DNA from: Topomyia yanbarensis
Lineage: Eukaryota; Arthropoda; Insecta; Diptera; Culicidae
Assembly: GCF_030247195.1 (NCBI RefSeq)
Contig: NC_080670.1
Location: forward strand, 38,345,934-38,409,933
DNA: 64,000 bases
Direction: 5' to 3'
How positions within the stretch are numbered: position 1 is the stretch's first letter; the number at the start of each line of letters is the position of its first letter. The notes beneath the pieces are model-generated. The model was given only the letters and a program-made list of their open reading frames with translations. It ran no database searches and was not told the origin of the DNA. The translations under genes and the position numbers were made by a program. Positions 26,505 to 37,530 of this stretch are shown here, in pieces.

Positions 26505-26720
26505 TATAGAAACTGCTATTCAACGCTGGCAGCGCTATTCAGAACGAGTTGATATCGGTGGATTCTTCCAATTGAACGAGTAGATATCGGTGAATTCTAT
26601 TAAATCCAATTGTTCGCTGATCGCTGGGACTACAATTCAAAGTCAACTGCTTGTGGGGCTGCCATTCATAGCCAGTTTCTTGCGGGGGCTGCTATCTAAT
26701 CCTAGCAGTTTCCGGAGGAT
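26505..26720. repeat. Decayed 30-bp minisatellite, second part
   Basis: Further degenerate units (CTGCTATTCAACGCTGG, TACAATTCAAAGTCAACTGC, GCCATTCATAGCCAGTTTC) at roughly 30-45 bp spacing continue the array begun at 24855. Confidence 0.55.
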
Positions 26721-27669
26721 GCTATGGGACCATTCACAAACAACGTAGACCGAAATTTGAGGTAGATTACTTGCAGTTTTGGCAAGGGAGTCTCGCATTA
26801 ATGTAAGTGATTCCTTTAAATTTCAGAGAGTTTTAGTCTGTTCAGTAATTTTTTTTAAATATGCAGCATTTTTCCTTTTTCTCAAAACTTCAATGAAAAA
26901 TTTTCAAAATTGGACGAATGACAATGAATCTCCGAAGGCATCTTAAATACATGCTGTGTTAATCATAATAAAAAATTACTACGCCAAGCGTTTTAAAATT
27001 TTGAACAATTCCTGACATCATTCCCCAGGTAACCACGGACGATTTCTACAATATTATTATTGTTACTATTATATTTTGAGTTATTTGAAAACGGCTGTCT
27101 CAGTCTTTTTGAGCAAAACGATGGTTGTTTACTAGGGCATTGCAAAAAAAATTTTTTTTGAATTCTCAAAGGCCCCCCTCCCATATTGTGACAAATGTCA
27201 AAGTAAGCTCAGATGCCAAATTTCACATCATTTGGACAATTTTAGACCCCCGCCCACTTCCCTTGAAATTTTTTGAAATTAGTGCTATGGGAAAATATGG
27301 AGGAAAAATACATTAAATGCTATAACTTTTGAAGTAGCAATCAGAAAATTACAATTTATACCTCTTTTGAAAGGAAATAATCTTAGTATTTAAATGGAGA
27401 TATTTTTGTTTCTAGGAAAATACGGGAAAGCGGGGTACTGGGTCATTTTGGCCCCAAAATCCCCTATTTTTAATGATTTTTCTGCTCCGTGATGCAAATC
27501 ATACATATTTTGTAGTTTTTCTAATGTGAAAAAATCTCAAAAATCGATCGGAGCCTTTTTGACCTTTGTCCGAATACGAGAAGTTGGGGTTATATGGCCT
27601 TTTGTCATTCATATTAAACTTCATTATTTCAGTGGCGTAGTAGAGGCGGGGGGGGGGGGGGGTTTGGGG

Positions 27670-28648
27670 ACGAAACGGCTGCCCAGGAAAGTGAAAATCG
27701 TTGGTTTCGTGGACGATGTGTCAATAACGGTGAGACACTTGAAGAAATGGAGGTGTCGGTGACGGAGACAATAGATGCGATCGAGAGCTGGATGAACGGG
27801 TCAGGCTGCAAATAGCTCACTACAAGACGGATTTGTTGTTGGACAGCTACTGCAAAGCGGTTCAGCGGATACAGATCACCATCGAAGGGCATGTGAATGC
27901 ATCGAAGCGTGCACTGAAGCAATTGGGAGTGATAATCGACGACTGATTGAGCTGACACAACCACGTTGATTACACATGCGAAATGTCGGGTCTTTATCTA
28001 GTGTTTCGTCATCGATACTGCGATATGGGGCTCCTGCTTGGGGTGCGGCGCTGAAAACCAAGTGAAACCGCGAAAAGCTGAACAGGACTCTTCGACTGCT
28101 GGTCGTACGAGTTGCGATTGCGTACCGGAGGCAGTATGCCTTGACGCCGAGATGATTCCCATCTGCATTACCCTGACGGAGGATATCAAGTGCTACAATC
28201 GATGAAACGTCAGAAACGTGAGGAAGATGATGAGAATCGATTCGATGGTGACGTAGCAGCAGGAATGGGATAATACGGAGAAAGGAAAGTGGACCAACCG
28301 GCTCATCCAATCCTGTCGACGTGGGTCAATAGAAAGCACGGAGAGATAACCTTCCACCTGAAACAGCTCCTACCGAGCCACAGATGCTTAAGGAGTATCT
28401 TCATCGGTGTGGGTACGCAACGTCAACACTGTGCCGGGAGTGTGAGAACGTCGGGGAGACACCGGAGCGTCTTTGAATGTCCGAGGTTTGAAGTCTTTGA
28501 ATGTCCGAGCAGAGTCTTTGAATGTCCGAGGTTTGAAGGGACGTGCAGGGAGCTACTTAAAACGGGAGGACCGGACATCAACCCGGATAATGTAGCCTAC
28601 AGAATTACAAGCGACGTAGGGACGTGGAACGCAGTAAACAGAGATATG
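27670..28648 (+). pseudogene. R1/Jockey-clade reverse transcriptase, C-terminal fragment
   Basis: This is the 3' end of the polymerase ORF of a non-LTR retrotransposon. The catalytic phrase GFVDDVSIT (27700-27730, equivalent to the FADD box) is followed by the thumb phrase ALKQLGVIIDDRLS (about 27910-27952). The C-terminal zinc-type phrase LCRECENVGETPERVFECPR lies near 28425-28480, split between frames, and WNAVNRDMM lies near the end. Several frameshifts and stops disrupt the frame. A local triplication of GTCTTTGAATGTCCGAG occurs at 28470-28530. The N-terminal RT and the endonuclease are absent. The hAT MITE at 28657 begins directly after its last codons. Confidence 0.75.
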
Positions 28649-28656
28649 ATGTAGAT

Positions 28657-28890
28657 CAGTGATTCTCAACCTGGGGTCCGCGGGCCCCTTGGGGGCCGCG
28701 AAGTCATTGCTGGGAGTCCGCGAAGAGAAATATATTTTCCGAGTGCATATTGAATTTCAAATCTTGTTTCCTAACAAATTGAAAATAACATATTGATAGC
28801 ATACAAAATTTATGTTTATCTGTGGGGGTCCACAGCAACCCAGTGTGATATCTAAGGGGTCCGTGGTAAGAAAAAGGTTGAGAACCGCTG
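28657..28890. mobile_element. hAT MITE with exact 8-bp target duplication
   Basis: The 234-bp element starts CAGTGATTCTCAACC and ends GGTTGAGAACCGCTG, 15-bp inverted repeats with one or two mismatches. ATGTAGAT is duplicated at 28649-28656 and 28891-28898. CAGnGnTTCTCAAcC termini are typical of hAT elements. It inserted at the end of the retrotransposon polymerase ORF, so it is younger than that copy. The diverged relative at 2715-2942 shows it is a family. Confidence 0.92.
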
Positions 28891-28898
28891 ATGTAGAT

Positions 28899-29895
28899 CG
28901 ACACCGTCTTACAGCGGAATGGACATCGAACAACGGTTTCGGGAGAGCAATCACCGCCAGGGAACTCTCCGCAGGTATAAGCTAGATCCACCGCCGAGGA
29001 CTAGTCGAATAGACTGCAACAGAGCAGCGAGTATGAGTCGTCGAAACGCCAGCGAACCGGACGTCACGCTCCATGCGGATTCGCCCGACCGACCACGGCA
29101 CCCCACCGGTTGTTCCGATAGAAAAATAGCGAAAACTAAAGAAGAATCGATATTGGGAAAACTTTTTTCGCCAGGGAACTCTCCGTTAGCGTAAGCTAGA
29201 CTCACCGCTGGGGACAAGACTGAGTAGACAGCGACGAGACACCACTAGTCGCGGGTCATCGGCGCACCAGTGCATCAGATACCTTGCTTCACCAGAATCG
29301 CCGAACTGACCTCGGCATCTAGCTGATTAGCTCGATCTCGGGAGAACTTCTCTCGCCGGGGAATTCTCTGTCGGAGTAGGTCAGGTCCATCGTCGGGGAC
29401 TAGACCGAGTTGTTCGCGAACAAGTCGAGGACTGAATGGACCATCAAGGAAGTAGTGCTAAATGGCCCAAGAAGGGAACTAAATGGCTTAAAGGAGTTGC
29501 GGTGCTAAATGGCACCGGTTACGGAGTCAAAGGGATCAAGAAGTTGTGATACTGAAACCAAATAAGAATCGGTATCGGGAGAACTTCTTTCGTCTGGGAC
29601 CTCTCCGTCAGCTTACAGTCAGATTCACTGCCGGGAACGAGACCGCGTGGACCGCGACGATACACCACCAGTCACGCCGGGGATCCAGCAAACCGGATGC
29701 CCTACTCTACCGGAATCGCCGAACTGACCGCAGCACCTGGCTGGTTGGCTCGAACTTCTCTCGCCGGGGAACTTTTCGTCGGAGTAGGCTAGAATCTAGC
29801 GTCGAAAACTAGACCGAGTAGTTCGCGAATCAGTCGAAAGCTCAACGAGGAAGTGGTACTGAATGGCACAAGGGAACTGAAGGGCTCAGTAAATT
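28899..29895 (+). repeat. Modular 3' region of the non-LTR element
   Basis: Three to four diverged modules share phrases GGGAACTCTCCG, GGGGACTAGACCGAGTAG and GTTCGCGAA. Pairs near 29335-29480 and 29750-29890, and near 29150 and 29570, are offset by about 420 bp. This tandem modular tail follows the RT fragment and is probably its 3' UTR. The same modules occur in minus orientation at 4200-4910. Confidence 0.7.
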
Positions 29896-31237
29896 AGACA
29901 GTCTGAAGTTTGCCGCCCAGATTGTCCTCGTAGAGGAAGAGCATTTATTCTATACCAACAGCTAGCTTTCCTACCTTGACTACCCAAACCCGTTCCCTGA
30001 GTTGTTGGTTTTTGAACATTTTTTTCTCCTGCTCAGAATATTTTTGAACATTTTTTCAAATATATAAAAAAATTTCATATCCCCCCCCAAAAATTTTCTT
30101 ACTACGCCACTGCATTATTTTCTCGTGAATATATCTCTATTATTCTTCACTCAATTTTCATAAACTATACCTTGTTGAACGTGTAAAATTCTTAGGATTA
30201 TAACCAAAATAGATTCGTTACCGGTAAAATTCAGGAACATCAAATTATGTCGATTTCACATTTTTATCATAAAATCGCACATATTAACTCCATTTAACAA
30301 CAAAATTCTTATTTAAATTACTACTTTTAGTGTAAAATATGCTTAGGGATCACATGAGAAAAGTTTCATTCCTGGAAAAATAGGGGAAGTTGAGGTATTA
30401 GGACAAATAATGAAAAATATGAGATTTGTAGAGTAAATATCAAAAAGTTTGATGTTTCTGAATTTTACCCTTTAACGTTTTTATTTTTGTTTTATTCCTT
30501 AGAATTTTACACGCTCAACAAGTTACATTTTATGAAAATTTATTGAAGAATAATAGAGATATATGCATGAGAAAATGATAAAATTTAATATGAATGACAA
30601 AAAGCCCTATAACCCCAACTTTTCGTATTCGGACTAAGGTCAAAAGGGTTCCGATCGATTTCTGAGATTTTTTCACATTAGAAAAACTACAAAATATGCA
30701 TGATTTGCATCACGGAGCAGAAAAATCATTAAAAATATGGTATTTTTGGTCCAAAATGACCCAGTACCCCACTTTCCTGTATTTTCCTAGAAACAGAAAA
30801 ACTTTATTTAAATACTAAGATTATTTCCTTTCAAAAGAGGTATAAATTGTAATTTTCCGATTGCTACTTCAAAAGTTATAGCATTTAATGTGTTTTTCCT
30901 CCATATTTTCCCATAGTACCAATTTCAAAAAATTTCAAGCGAAGTGGGCGGGGGTCTAAAATTGTCCAAATGACGTTAAATTTGGCATCTGACCTTACTT
31001 TGACATTTGTCACAATATGAGAGGGGGGGGGGCCTTCGAGAATTCAAAAAAAATTTTTGCAATGCCCTATTGTTTACTGCCCAGTAAACAACCATCGTTT
31101 TGCTCTAAAAGACTGAGACAGCCGTTTTCAAATAACTCAAAATTTCAGTCGTTTGAACATAACATCAGTTACTATTATATTTACAAAAAAACATGTTTGC
31201 CGTTAAAAAATACAAATAGATCACGCAGTTACCTGGG

Positions 31238-32270
31238 TTTATTGATTCAGTAGATTTGCAGTTGTGAGATGTACACCGCAAAACATGTCTTTTTCGAGGC
31301 ACATCCGTGGATTCACAGTCATTCGCTCAGTGCAAATATGAGAAAATGTCGCTCAATATGAATTGCCAAAACAAATTAAAAAAATATAATTTTTAGGGTG
31401 ATTGCATGCCTTTGTTGATATGAGAAAGGCAAAATGTGTATTTTTTTAGCGAATTAAGCTCAACTCACTCCCCCCTTTACACTCATGTAATTGCATTTAA
31501 CTGTCTCTGCTAGGATTTATCATGGCAATTCGTCTCATGGTATCGAGTACCACGCGTCTCCACCAAAAATAGTAATGGTCTAGCACAAAGGTTCAACCAC
31601 AAAAACGTTACTCGTCAAGATTCAATAGCTTCACTTTTATTGCCAACGTTTTTGGTGTATAGTAGTCTGAATTGCCCATGTTTCTGGATTCAGACGAGAT
31701 GTTGATTTACTTTTCAAATATGTTCATCCAATATTTTGGAATAAATTTTTTTCCCGATTCTTTAAATTCTCATGACTGAAAATTTTTGTATTATATACCT
31801 TTAACTTAACTTATTTGTGTCCTATTTACATCAATTTGTAATTGGCAAAATATCTACATTCACTATGGCTGCCTTAGTTATATTCAGCATTTGGAATCCA
31901 GTTAAGTTGCGCAAAAAAAAAATAAACGTTTATCAACATTTTTCAACTAATTGATGCTAATAGTTTCCGTACCATTTCGAACAGTAAAATCACTTTTGAA
32001 TGATACGGTTTTGTTTCCACTTCACCCAACTATGTTATCTTGAACCTCAATTATTTCCTCATGCAAATCGAACCATTTGCCAACGATTCCGATTTATAAA
32101 AACTACTCCCCTCAATCGGATCATCTATCACTCATGCAACTCAGACCACCCTCATGCGTTCCTTAGTTTTAGTGTTCTTAGTACAACTCCACCCGAAAAC
32201 CTTCTAACTTTCTCCACTCAAAGCTACACTTCCAAGCAGTGGCAAAAAATATTTCACTTAAATCACACTT
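31238..32270. other. Intron sequence next to exon 1
   Basis: No element or exon recognised. Confidence 0.3.
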
Positions 32271-32281
32271 CTAATACCCAC

Positions 32282-32681
32282 CGACACCGAGCCCGGCTGG
32301 CAGCACGTCCAAGTTCACGCCCTTATCGGCCCGATAGCTAACAACTGCCTCGTCCGGCAGCTGCAGTTTAAATTCGTGGGTGGCCAGAATCCGTGCTACC
32401 CGATCGAGTATCACCTTGTCCACGTTCTGCTCCTCGAAGGCACGGGCTTGCTCCTCACTTAAACCGAGCACACCGTCCAGATAGACGAGCACTTTACCCT
32501 TAAGGCAACCGAGCACCGAATCCTGCTCGAAACATTCGTTCACAATCGCCGATAGTAGCTGCTCGCTGGTAGCGATCCTGGGTGTGGCCGCTTCAACCAG
32601 ATTGGAAGCGATCGAAGCACAGGACACTGCGCCAAACAGGGCGGCGGCACCCAACATCAGCAGGCACGTGGAGGATTTCAT
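32282..32681 (-). CDS. Osiris family protein 1, exon 1 (N-terminus)
   Basis: This exon encodes residues 1-133. Met1 at 32681 opens a signal peptide ([20 protein letters not shown], residues 1-20). The Osiris two-cysteine region follows: Cys50 and Cys59 with eight residues between ([15 protein letters not shown]). Next is the start of the DUF1676 core ([20 protein letters not shown]). The exon closes at a donor in phase 1 (G|GTGGGT). Without splicing the frame would stop after only three more residues, which supports the donor. The C-x8-C spacing is the same as in Osiris gene 2. The 5' UTR of about 150 nt and a TATA box lie upstream. Linkage to the exon at 21129-21649 is inferred from phase and domain order. 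The paralogue number is not assigned. Confidence 0.85.
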
Positions 32682-32853
32682 TGTCGTTATTCTTCTTCTT
32701 CGTTATTGTATTGTTTCCAATTTTCACTTTCGCACCGCAGGAAGTGCCGCAGGACCTGACCAACCAACGTGTCGTTCAATTTATTTTAATCTATGCGTGT
32801 TGATTAAACAAATGACTGCAAGCTAATGATAGTGTATTTGCTACTGTGCGAGT

Positions 32854-32861
32854 ATTTTATA
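32854..32861 (-). promoter_or_regulatory. TATA box of Osiris gene 1
   Basis: Minus strand GGTATAAAATAC lies about 175 nt upstream of the start codon. An initiator-like TATCATTAG about 30 nt downstream (near 32824-32832) would give a 5' UTR of about 150 nt. Osiris genes are strongly stage-regulated, and TATA promoters fit that (inference). Confidence 0.7.
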
Positions 32862-35095
32862 CCACTGCTCCCAATACACTTTCCACACCGTACGGACCTA
32901 GCGATCGGGACCTGCCTGCGATCACTCAGTAAGCTGGGCAAACTCACACCGAATTCGTCCAAAAACAGCTCCCTTGTCTGGGGACACTACCGGACAGCCG
33001 AAAAGCGTAACACCAAATAAGCGCGCGGAACCGTTTTTGGTCAGGTTTTTGTTGCAATCGAACCCCGGAGAGTGGACCGGATTTGTCGTAGCAAATATTT
33101 AACTACCGTCCAGCGATGTAGTTCTCCGAGTACCCCAACGACGTTACGAGCGTTGGAGAGTTTTTTCGATTTTTCGTCACCCGCACCGTCATACATACGC
33201 GGGAGCGCGCAAATGTTCCACTTTATTTATTGTAGGCTCATCAGTATTCTGGGTGCGCAGAGTTGACTCGGTACGGCCGGTAGGCCGTAACGGTAGGGTC
33301 TACCCCATCGGCATAGTTATGCGCTTATGGTCGAAAGAATTTCGACCGCATTTACGAGAATCACTTTCTCTGAAGAAAGTTTTTCCCTACGACTGCAACT
33401 GCAACCTTTGCTTGAACGGGTGGAACGGGGCGGTGTAGTCCTTGTGCTTTATTTGGCGCGTACATTATGTAAGATACGGAAGTCCTCCCTTTAGTGCTGG
33501 GTTCACGTTTCCGGAGGGTCATTAAAATCGTTTAAAATTTCAAATAATTTCAGGCATTCATGAACATAACTGTCGGGGAAATAGTTTAACACATCCGTAT
33601 CAGCAGCGGATTCATCGTGGGAAGGGTTTGGTTCGCCAGTGCATTTGGAATTAGGTGAAAAGGCTGGTATTATGCACCTTATATTACTTTAACTGCTGAA
33701 TATGTAGTTGAATATTGGAACAATACCAAATTCATCGCTACTTTTTATGATCTGTAGAATTTTATAGGCTCAAGATATATAACTTAGCTTGAATTTCCCT
33801 TCAGAAAGGCTAATGTCAGACTCATTGACGTTTCAGATTAAAGTACCCATTAGTATCCAAGTAGGTGTTAGTAGGTGTTGACAAAACTGAAAAAAACGTT
33901 GTTAGAACGGTAACCAATCGGTTACGTGACAATTCAACGGTATTAATTTGTTTTATTTTATGTTTCATAGCTTTTGATATATGGGTGATTTTGTCGAAGT
34001 TTTTTGGACATATAACTTTCAAACAAAACAATTGTGTCTTGCTATGTGTATTTAATTAGAAAATTAATACAAATACCTTTCTAACTAGTCTTAAATTGCC
34101 AAAATTAATTTACGTGCACGGATATATTGAACGTTTTACATTTTTGTATTTCACTTACCCCTTTTCACTAGATGAGAATGAGACAATTACATAAAAGTAG
34201 TCATTATTTTGTAAGATTTTTGCTCGATTGCTGCTAAAATTCTGCTTTGGGTTATATTGCCGGGGCTTTAGCACGGTTCCTAAAATGATGCTACCAGGGA
34301 GTGGCTCGGTTCCTGTTGAATATTTCTCAGTTCTAACGGAATTGATTTGCCCCTAATTAGGCTGGTCCGGCAGTATACTTGCATAAATCTGCCTGGGCTG
34401 CTAAGGGTTATAAGGCTGTTTCTGGCAGCGAATCAGGTATCTGGAAAGCTTCTTAAATTTTGAAAATATAGTTTTTTTTCGAAATAGCCCAACAAGGGCG
34501 AACAAGTGGCACCATAGTAATTAAAAAAAAAAACAGCTGAATCTTGAATCTATCGAACTTGAAGTGTGTACTTTTCTTATTGGACGGCTCTGACAAAAAA
34601 TGCGTTTTCTAGAAAGAAAATTGCAAAAAAATTAAATTTATATTCTTAGGCTATTATCCATCATTTTTCATTGGAAGATTGTATAAATTACAGTTCTAAA
34701 CATTGAACATTTCTTTTTGTTTATCATTCTGGAAAGAAAACATAAAAAAGCTACGCTGAATCATTGCGTAAATTGATAACCCATCAAAGCTGTCTAAAAG
34801 CACGAGCATTTCAGAAAGCAGGCTTTCGATTTTGACAGTTCTATATTGGTGCTCAATAACAGCGTTAGTAATGCAGACAACAAACTGCCAAATTTTGCAC
34901 AGTAATAGCACAATATTTCGTGTTTTCTAGCATTATAACAGCATTAAATCGGAATAAAGGGCCTGCTCTATATGCAAATTTAAAGCAGATATAACGCTAC
35001 GTCATCATGTTTAGTGCTTACTTAGATAAAATACAAGAAAATACAAAAAATAAGTCAATCTTCTGACCTCGTACAAACCAGAAGCAAAAAATCGC
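32862..35095. other. Upstream intergenic region of Osiris gene 1
   Basis: The first about 600 bp are GC-balanced, as expected for an insect promoter or enhancer. The remainder is AT-rich. No further gene or element recognised. Confidence 0.35.
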
Positions 35096-35338
35096 TACAC
35101 ACTTAGAAAAAATGAAAATTACATTTGATGTAAACAACATTGCGACGTATTTTGCTGAATTTCACATGTTTCGACATGTGAAATAAAATATTGTGTCTCT
35201 TTTGACGTAGAACTCGGTTGAATGGAGATGGAGATTGTGTACAAAGCGCATTTTTACACGTTCTTGAATGTAAATTCAAGTGAATTGTGACGCTCGTTTT
35301 ATGTGCATCTTGCGAGATGTAATATTTTTAAGTGTGTA
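35096..35338. mobile_element. Complete TACACACTTAGAAAAAAT MITE
   Basis: The left end is TACACACTTAGAAAAAATGA and the right end, reverse-complemented, is TACACACTTAAAAATATTAC. Outer TA dinucleotides fit a TA target duplication. The 243-bp interior has ATTGCGACGTATTTTGCTGA, shared with the truncated copy at 2651. It has no coding capacity. Confidence 0.8.
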
Positions 35339-35564
35339 CGCTTTAGGCACCAGCGAAGCAAGCCAGCGCTTTGCTTTATATCGAGTGCACATACAGCATT
35401 GTATGGTTCCCTCGGGTACGCAGTGAAATAAGCGCCAAAGGAAACAAAATTGCCCGTACTACGGGTTAACTAAAACCACAGTTCAGTAGGTGAAACAACT
35501 GGTTAAAGTTAAAATGAAGCTTAAACTCGCAGAAGTTACGTACATTCAGCTACACAACGGTAAT

Positions 35565-37520
35565 TTTGACAAAATTTCGTAATTATTGCAATACAAACTT
35601 TCCTAATTTTCAAAAAAAATTTAAATAATTGCGTAATTTTTTCAATAATTTCGTGATTTCTCCAATATTTAGTAAATTTTTGCAAAATGTTACAATTTTT
35701 ACAAAATTGTGTGATTTTTACAAAATTGTGTGATTTTTACGAAATTGTGTGATTTTTACAAAATTGTGTGATTTTTACAAAATTTCGTAATTATTTCCAA
35801 AATCTTTAATTGTTTAAAAAAAATGTAGTTTTCACAAAATTTCGTAATTTAACAAAACTTTGCAATTTATTCAAAATATCGTAATTCTATACTTCTTATG
35901 AAATTTCGCAATATTTACAAAATCTCGTAATGTTTACAAAATTTTGTAATTTTTGAAAACTATTTTAATTTTTTTTTAAATTTCGTAATTTTACAAAAAT
36001 TTGTAACTTACAAAATTTTGCAGATTTGCAGATAATATTTACAAAATTTTGTATTTTTTGCAGAATGTAAATCTTATGAAAATTTTGTATTTCCTAAAAA
36101 AATTCGCAATTCTGGTTTTGTCTAGTCTAATCTACACATACACAGCCAATACATGTAGGGATCCTGAAAATTGACGATCATCTACTATTTTGCTTGTCAA
36201 TATTAATGTTTGGGGTACATATGGGTGTTTTACAAAATTTCGTGATCTTTACAAAATTTTATATTTCCAGCAAAATCTAGTATTTTTTTTCCTAAATTTC
36301 GTAATTTATTTTTACAAACATTTTACAAAATCTAGTAATGTTTTCAAAATTTTGTAATTTTACATAATTTTGAAATTTTTACAAAATTTTTACAAAATTT
36401 TTAAATTTTTATTAAATTTTCACCATTTTTGCAAAATTTCGAACTTTTTCCAAAATTTAGTAATTTTTACAATATATTGTAATATTTACAAAATTTTGCA
36501 TTTTTGGCAAAACTATATTATTTTACAAAATTTTGTAATTAATAAAAAAATCGTGATTATTTAAAGGTTTTGTCATTTTTATATATTTTTGTATTTTTTT
36601 CCCAAAATTAATTCGTAATATTTCGAAATTTTCATAGAATTATATATTTTTTACAGAATTTCTTATTTTTATCAAAACGTTTCCAAAATTTTTACAAAAT
36701 TTCGTGTATTTTAAAAATTTAATGATTTTTTCAATTTTTTGTAATAGATACAAAATTTCGAGTTTTATAAAATAACGTATTTTTCCAAATTACCGTAATT
36801 TCTACAAAATTTTATGATTTTTCAAAAATTTTGTAAGTTTTACAAAATTCTGTAATTTTTACAAACTATCGTTAATTTTATAAAATTTCGCAAATTTTAT
36901 AAAATTTCGTGATTTTTTAATTTTCACAACATTTTGAATTTTTTACAAAATTTTGTTTTACATTTCTTAATTTTGAGAAAATTTTGTAATTTTCCTTTTT
37001 TACAATATTTCGCAATTTTTATTATTCCGTGATTTTTAAAAATTTCGTAATTTTTCCACAAATTCTTGATTGTGACAAAATTTCTTATATTTGACAAAAT
37101 TTCTTAATTTTTTCAAGGTTTTCAGGTTTTTATAAAATTCTGTAATATCAGAAAATTTAGAAATGTTTACAAAATTTTGCCATTTTTCGAAATTTTTACA
37201 AAATTTATAAATTTTACCATATTTTGCATTTTTTTCAAAATTTTTACAACATTTCGTGTTGTAAAAAATGTAGTAATTTTTACTATATTTTGTAAAATTT
37301 GCAAAATTACGTAACTTTTGCAAAAGTACGTAATATTTCCAAAGCTCAGTAGTTTTTACAAAATTTCATAATTTTACAAAATGTCGAAACTTTTACAAAA
37401 TTCTGTAATTTTTACAAAGCATTGTAGTACATATAAAAGTTCGCAATTTTTACAATATTTCGTAATTTTTACAAAATTTTATGATTTTTGCAACATTTTG
37501 AAATGTTTACAAAATTTCCG
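35565..37520. repeat. Degenerate TTTTTACAAAATTTCGTAA minisatellite
   Basis: Almost 2 kb of imperfect tandem units of about 17-20 bp built on TTTTTACAAAATTT with CGTAA, TGTAA or TGTGA variants. The word ACAAAATTTTGT is palindromic, so the array can fold. A short near-homogeneous patch (ACAAAATTGTGTGATTTTT) occurs near 35700-35780. A related patch lies at 40760-41080. An interval at 36115-36230 lacks the unit. Confidence 0.8.
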
Positions 37521-37530
37521 ACGGTGCACG

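Larger units (their letters stand above)
27630..30112 (+). mobile_element. hAT-type unit carrying a retrotransposon fragment
   Basis: The unit begins CAGTGGCGTAGTA and ends TACTACGCCACTG's complementary form ACTACGCCACTG, giving terminal inverted repeats of about 13 bp. It is flanked by the exact 8-bp repeat CATTATTT (27622-27629 and 30113-30120), the hAT signature. G and C runs lie just inside the ends. Most of the 2,483-bp interior is the 3' part of a non-LTR retrotransposon, itself interrupted by a MITE. No hAT transposase is present, so mobilisation would need a transposase from elsewhere. Confidence 0.85.
27024..31237. mobile_element. Foldback-like palindromic element, split by a hAT insertion
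   Basis: The left part (27024-27629) and the right part (about 30580-31237) are reverse complements over about 600 bp, starting CCCAGGTAAC and ending GTTACCTGGG. The arms continue inward: 30121-30260 pairs with about 30430-30578, leaving a loop of about 170 bp. With the inner insertion (27630-30112 plus one target copy) removed, it is a palindrome of about 1.7 kb with arms of about 750 bp. Conservation between arms is high but not perfect, and the right arm has an extra stretch near its outer end. No ORF of its own is recognised, so its transposase superfamily is unknown. Confidence 0.8.
21650..32281 (-). other. 10.6-kb intron of Osiris gene 1, full of repeats
   Basis: The intron lies between a phase-1 donor (G|GTGGGT at 32281, or G|GTGTCG at 32287) and the acceptor at 21650. 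Its content is a TACAC-type MITE (23069), a decayed 30-bp minisatellite, a SINE fragment, and a nested palindrome/hAT/non-LTR composite. No further Osiris-like exon was seen inside it. Intron assignment is inferred from matching phase, conserved domain order and total length. Confidence 0.65.

Noticed and set aside
32000..32341. 113-codon plus-strand ORF
   Set aside because: Its 3' part overlaps Osiris exon 1 in antisense and the rest is intron sequence.
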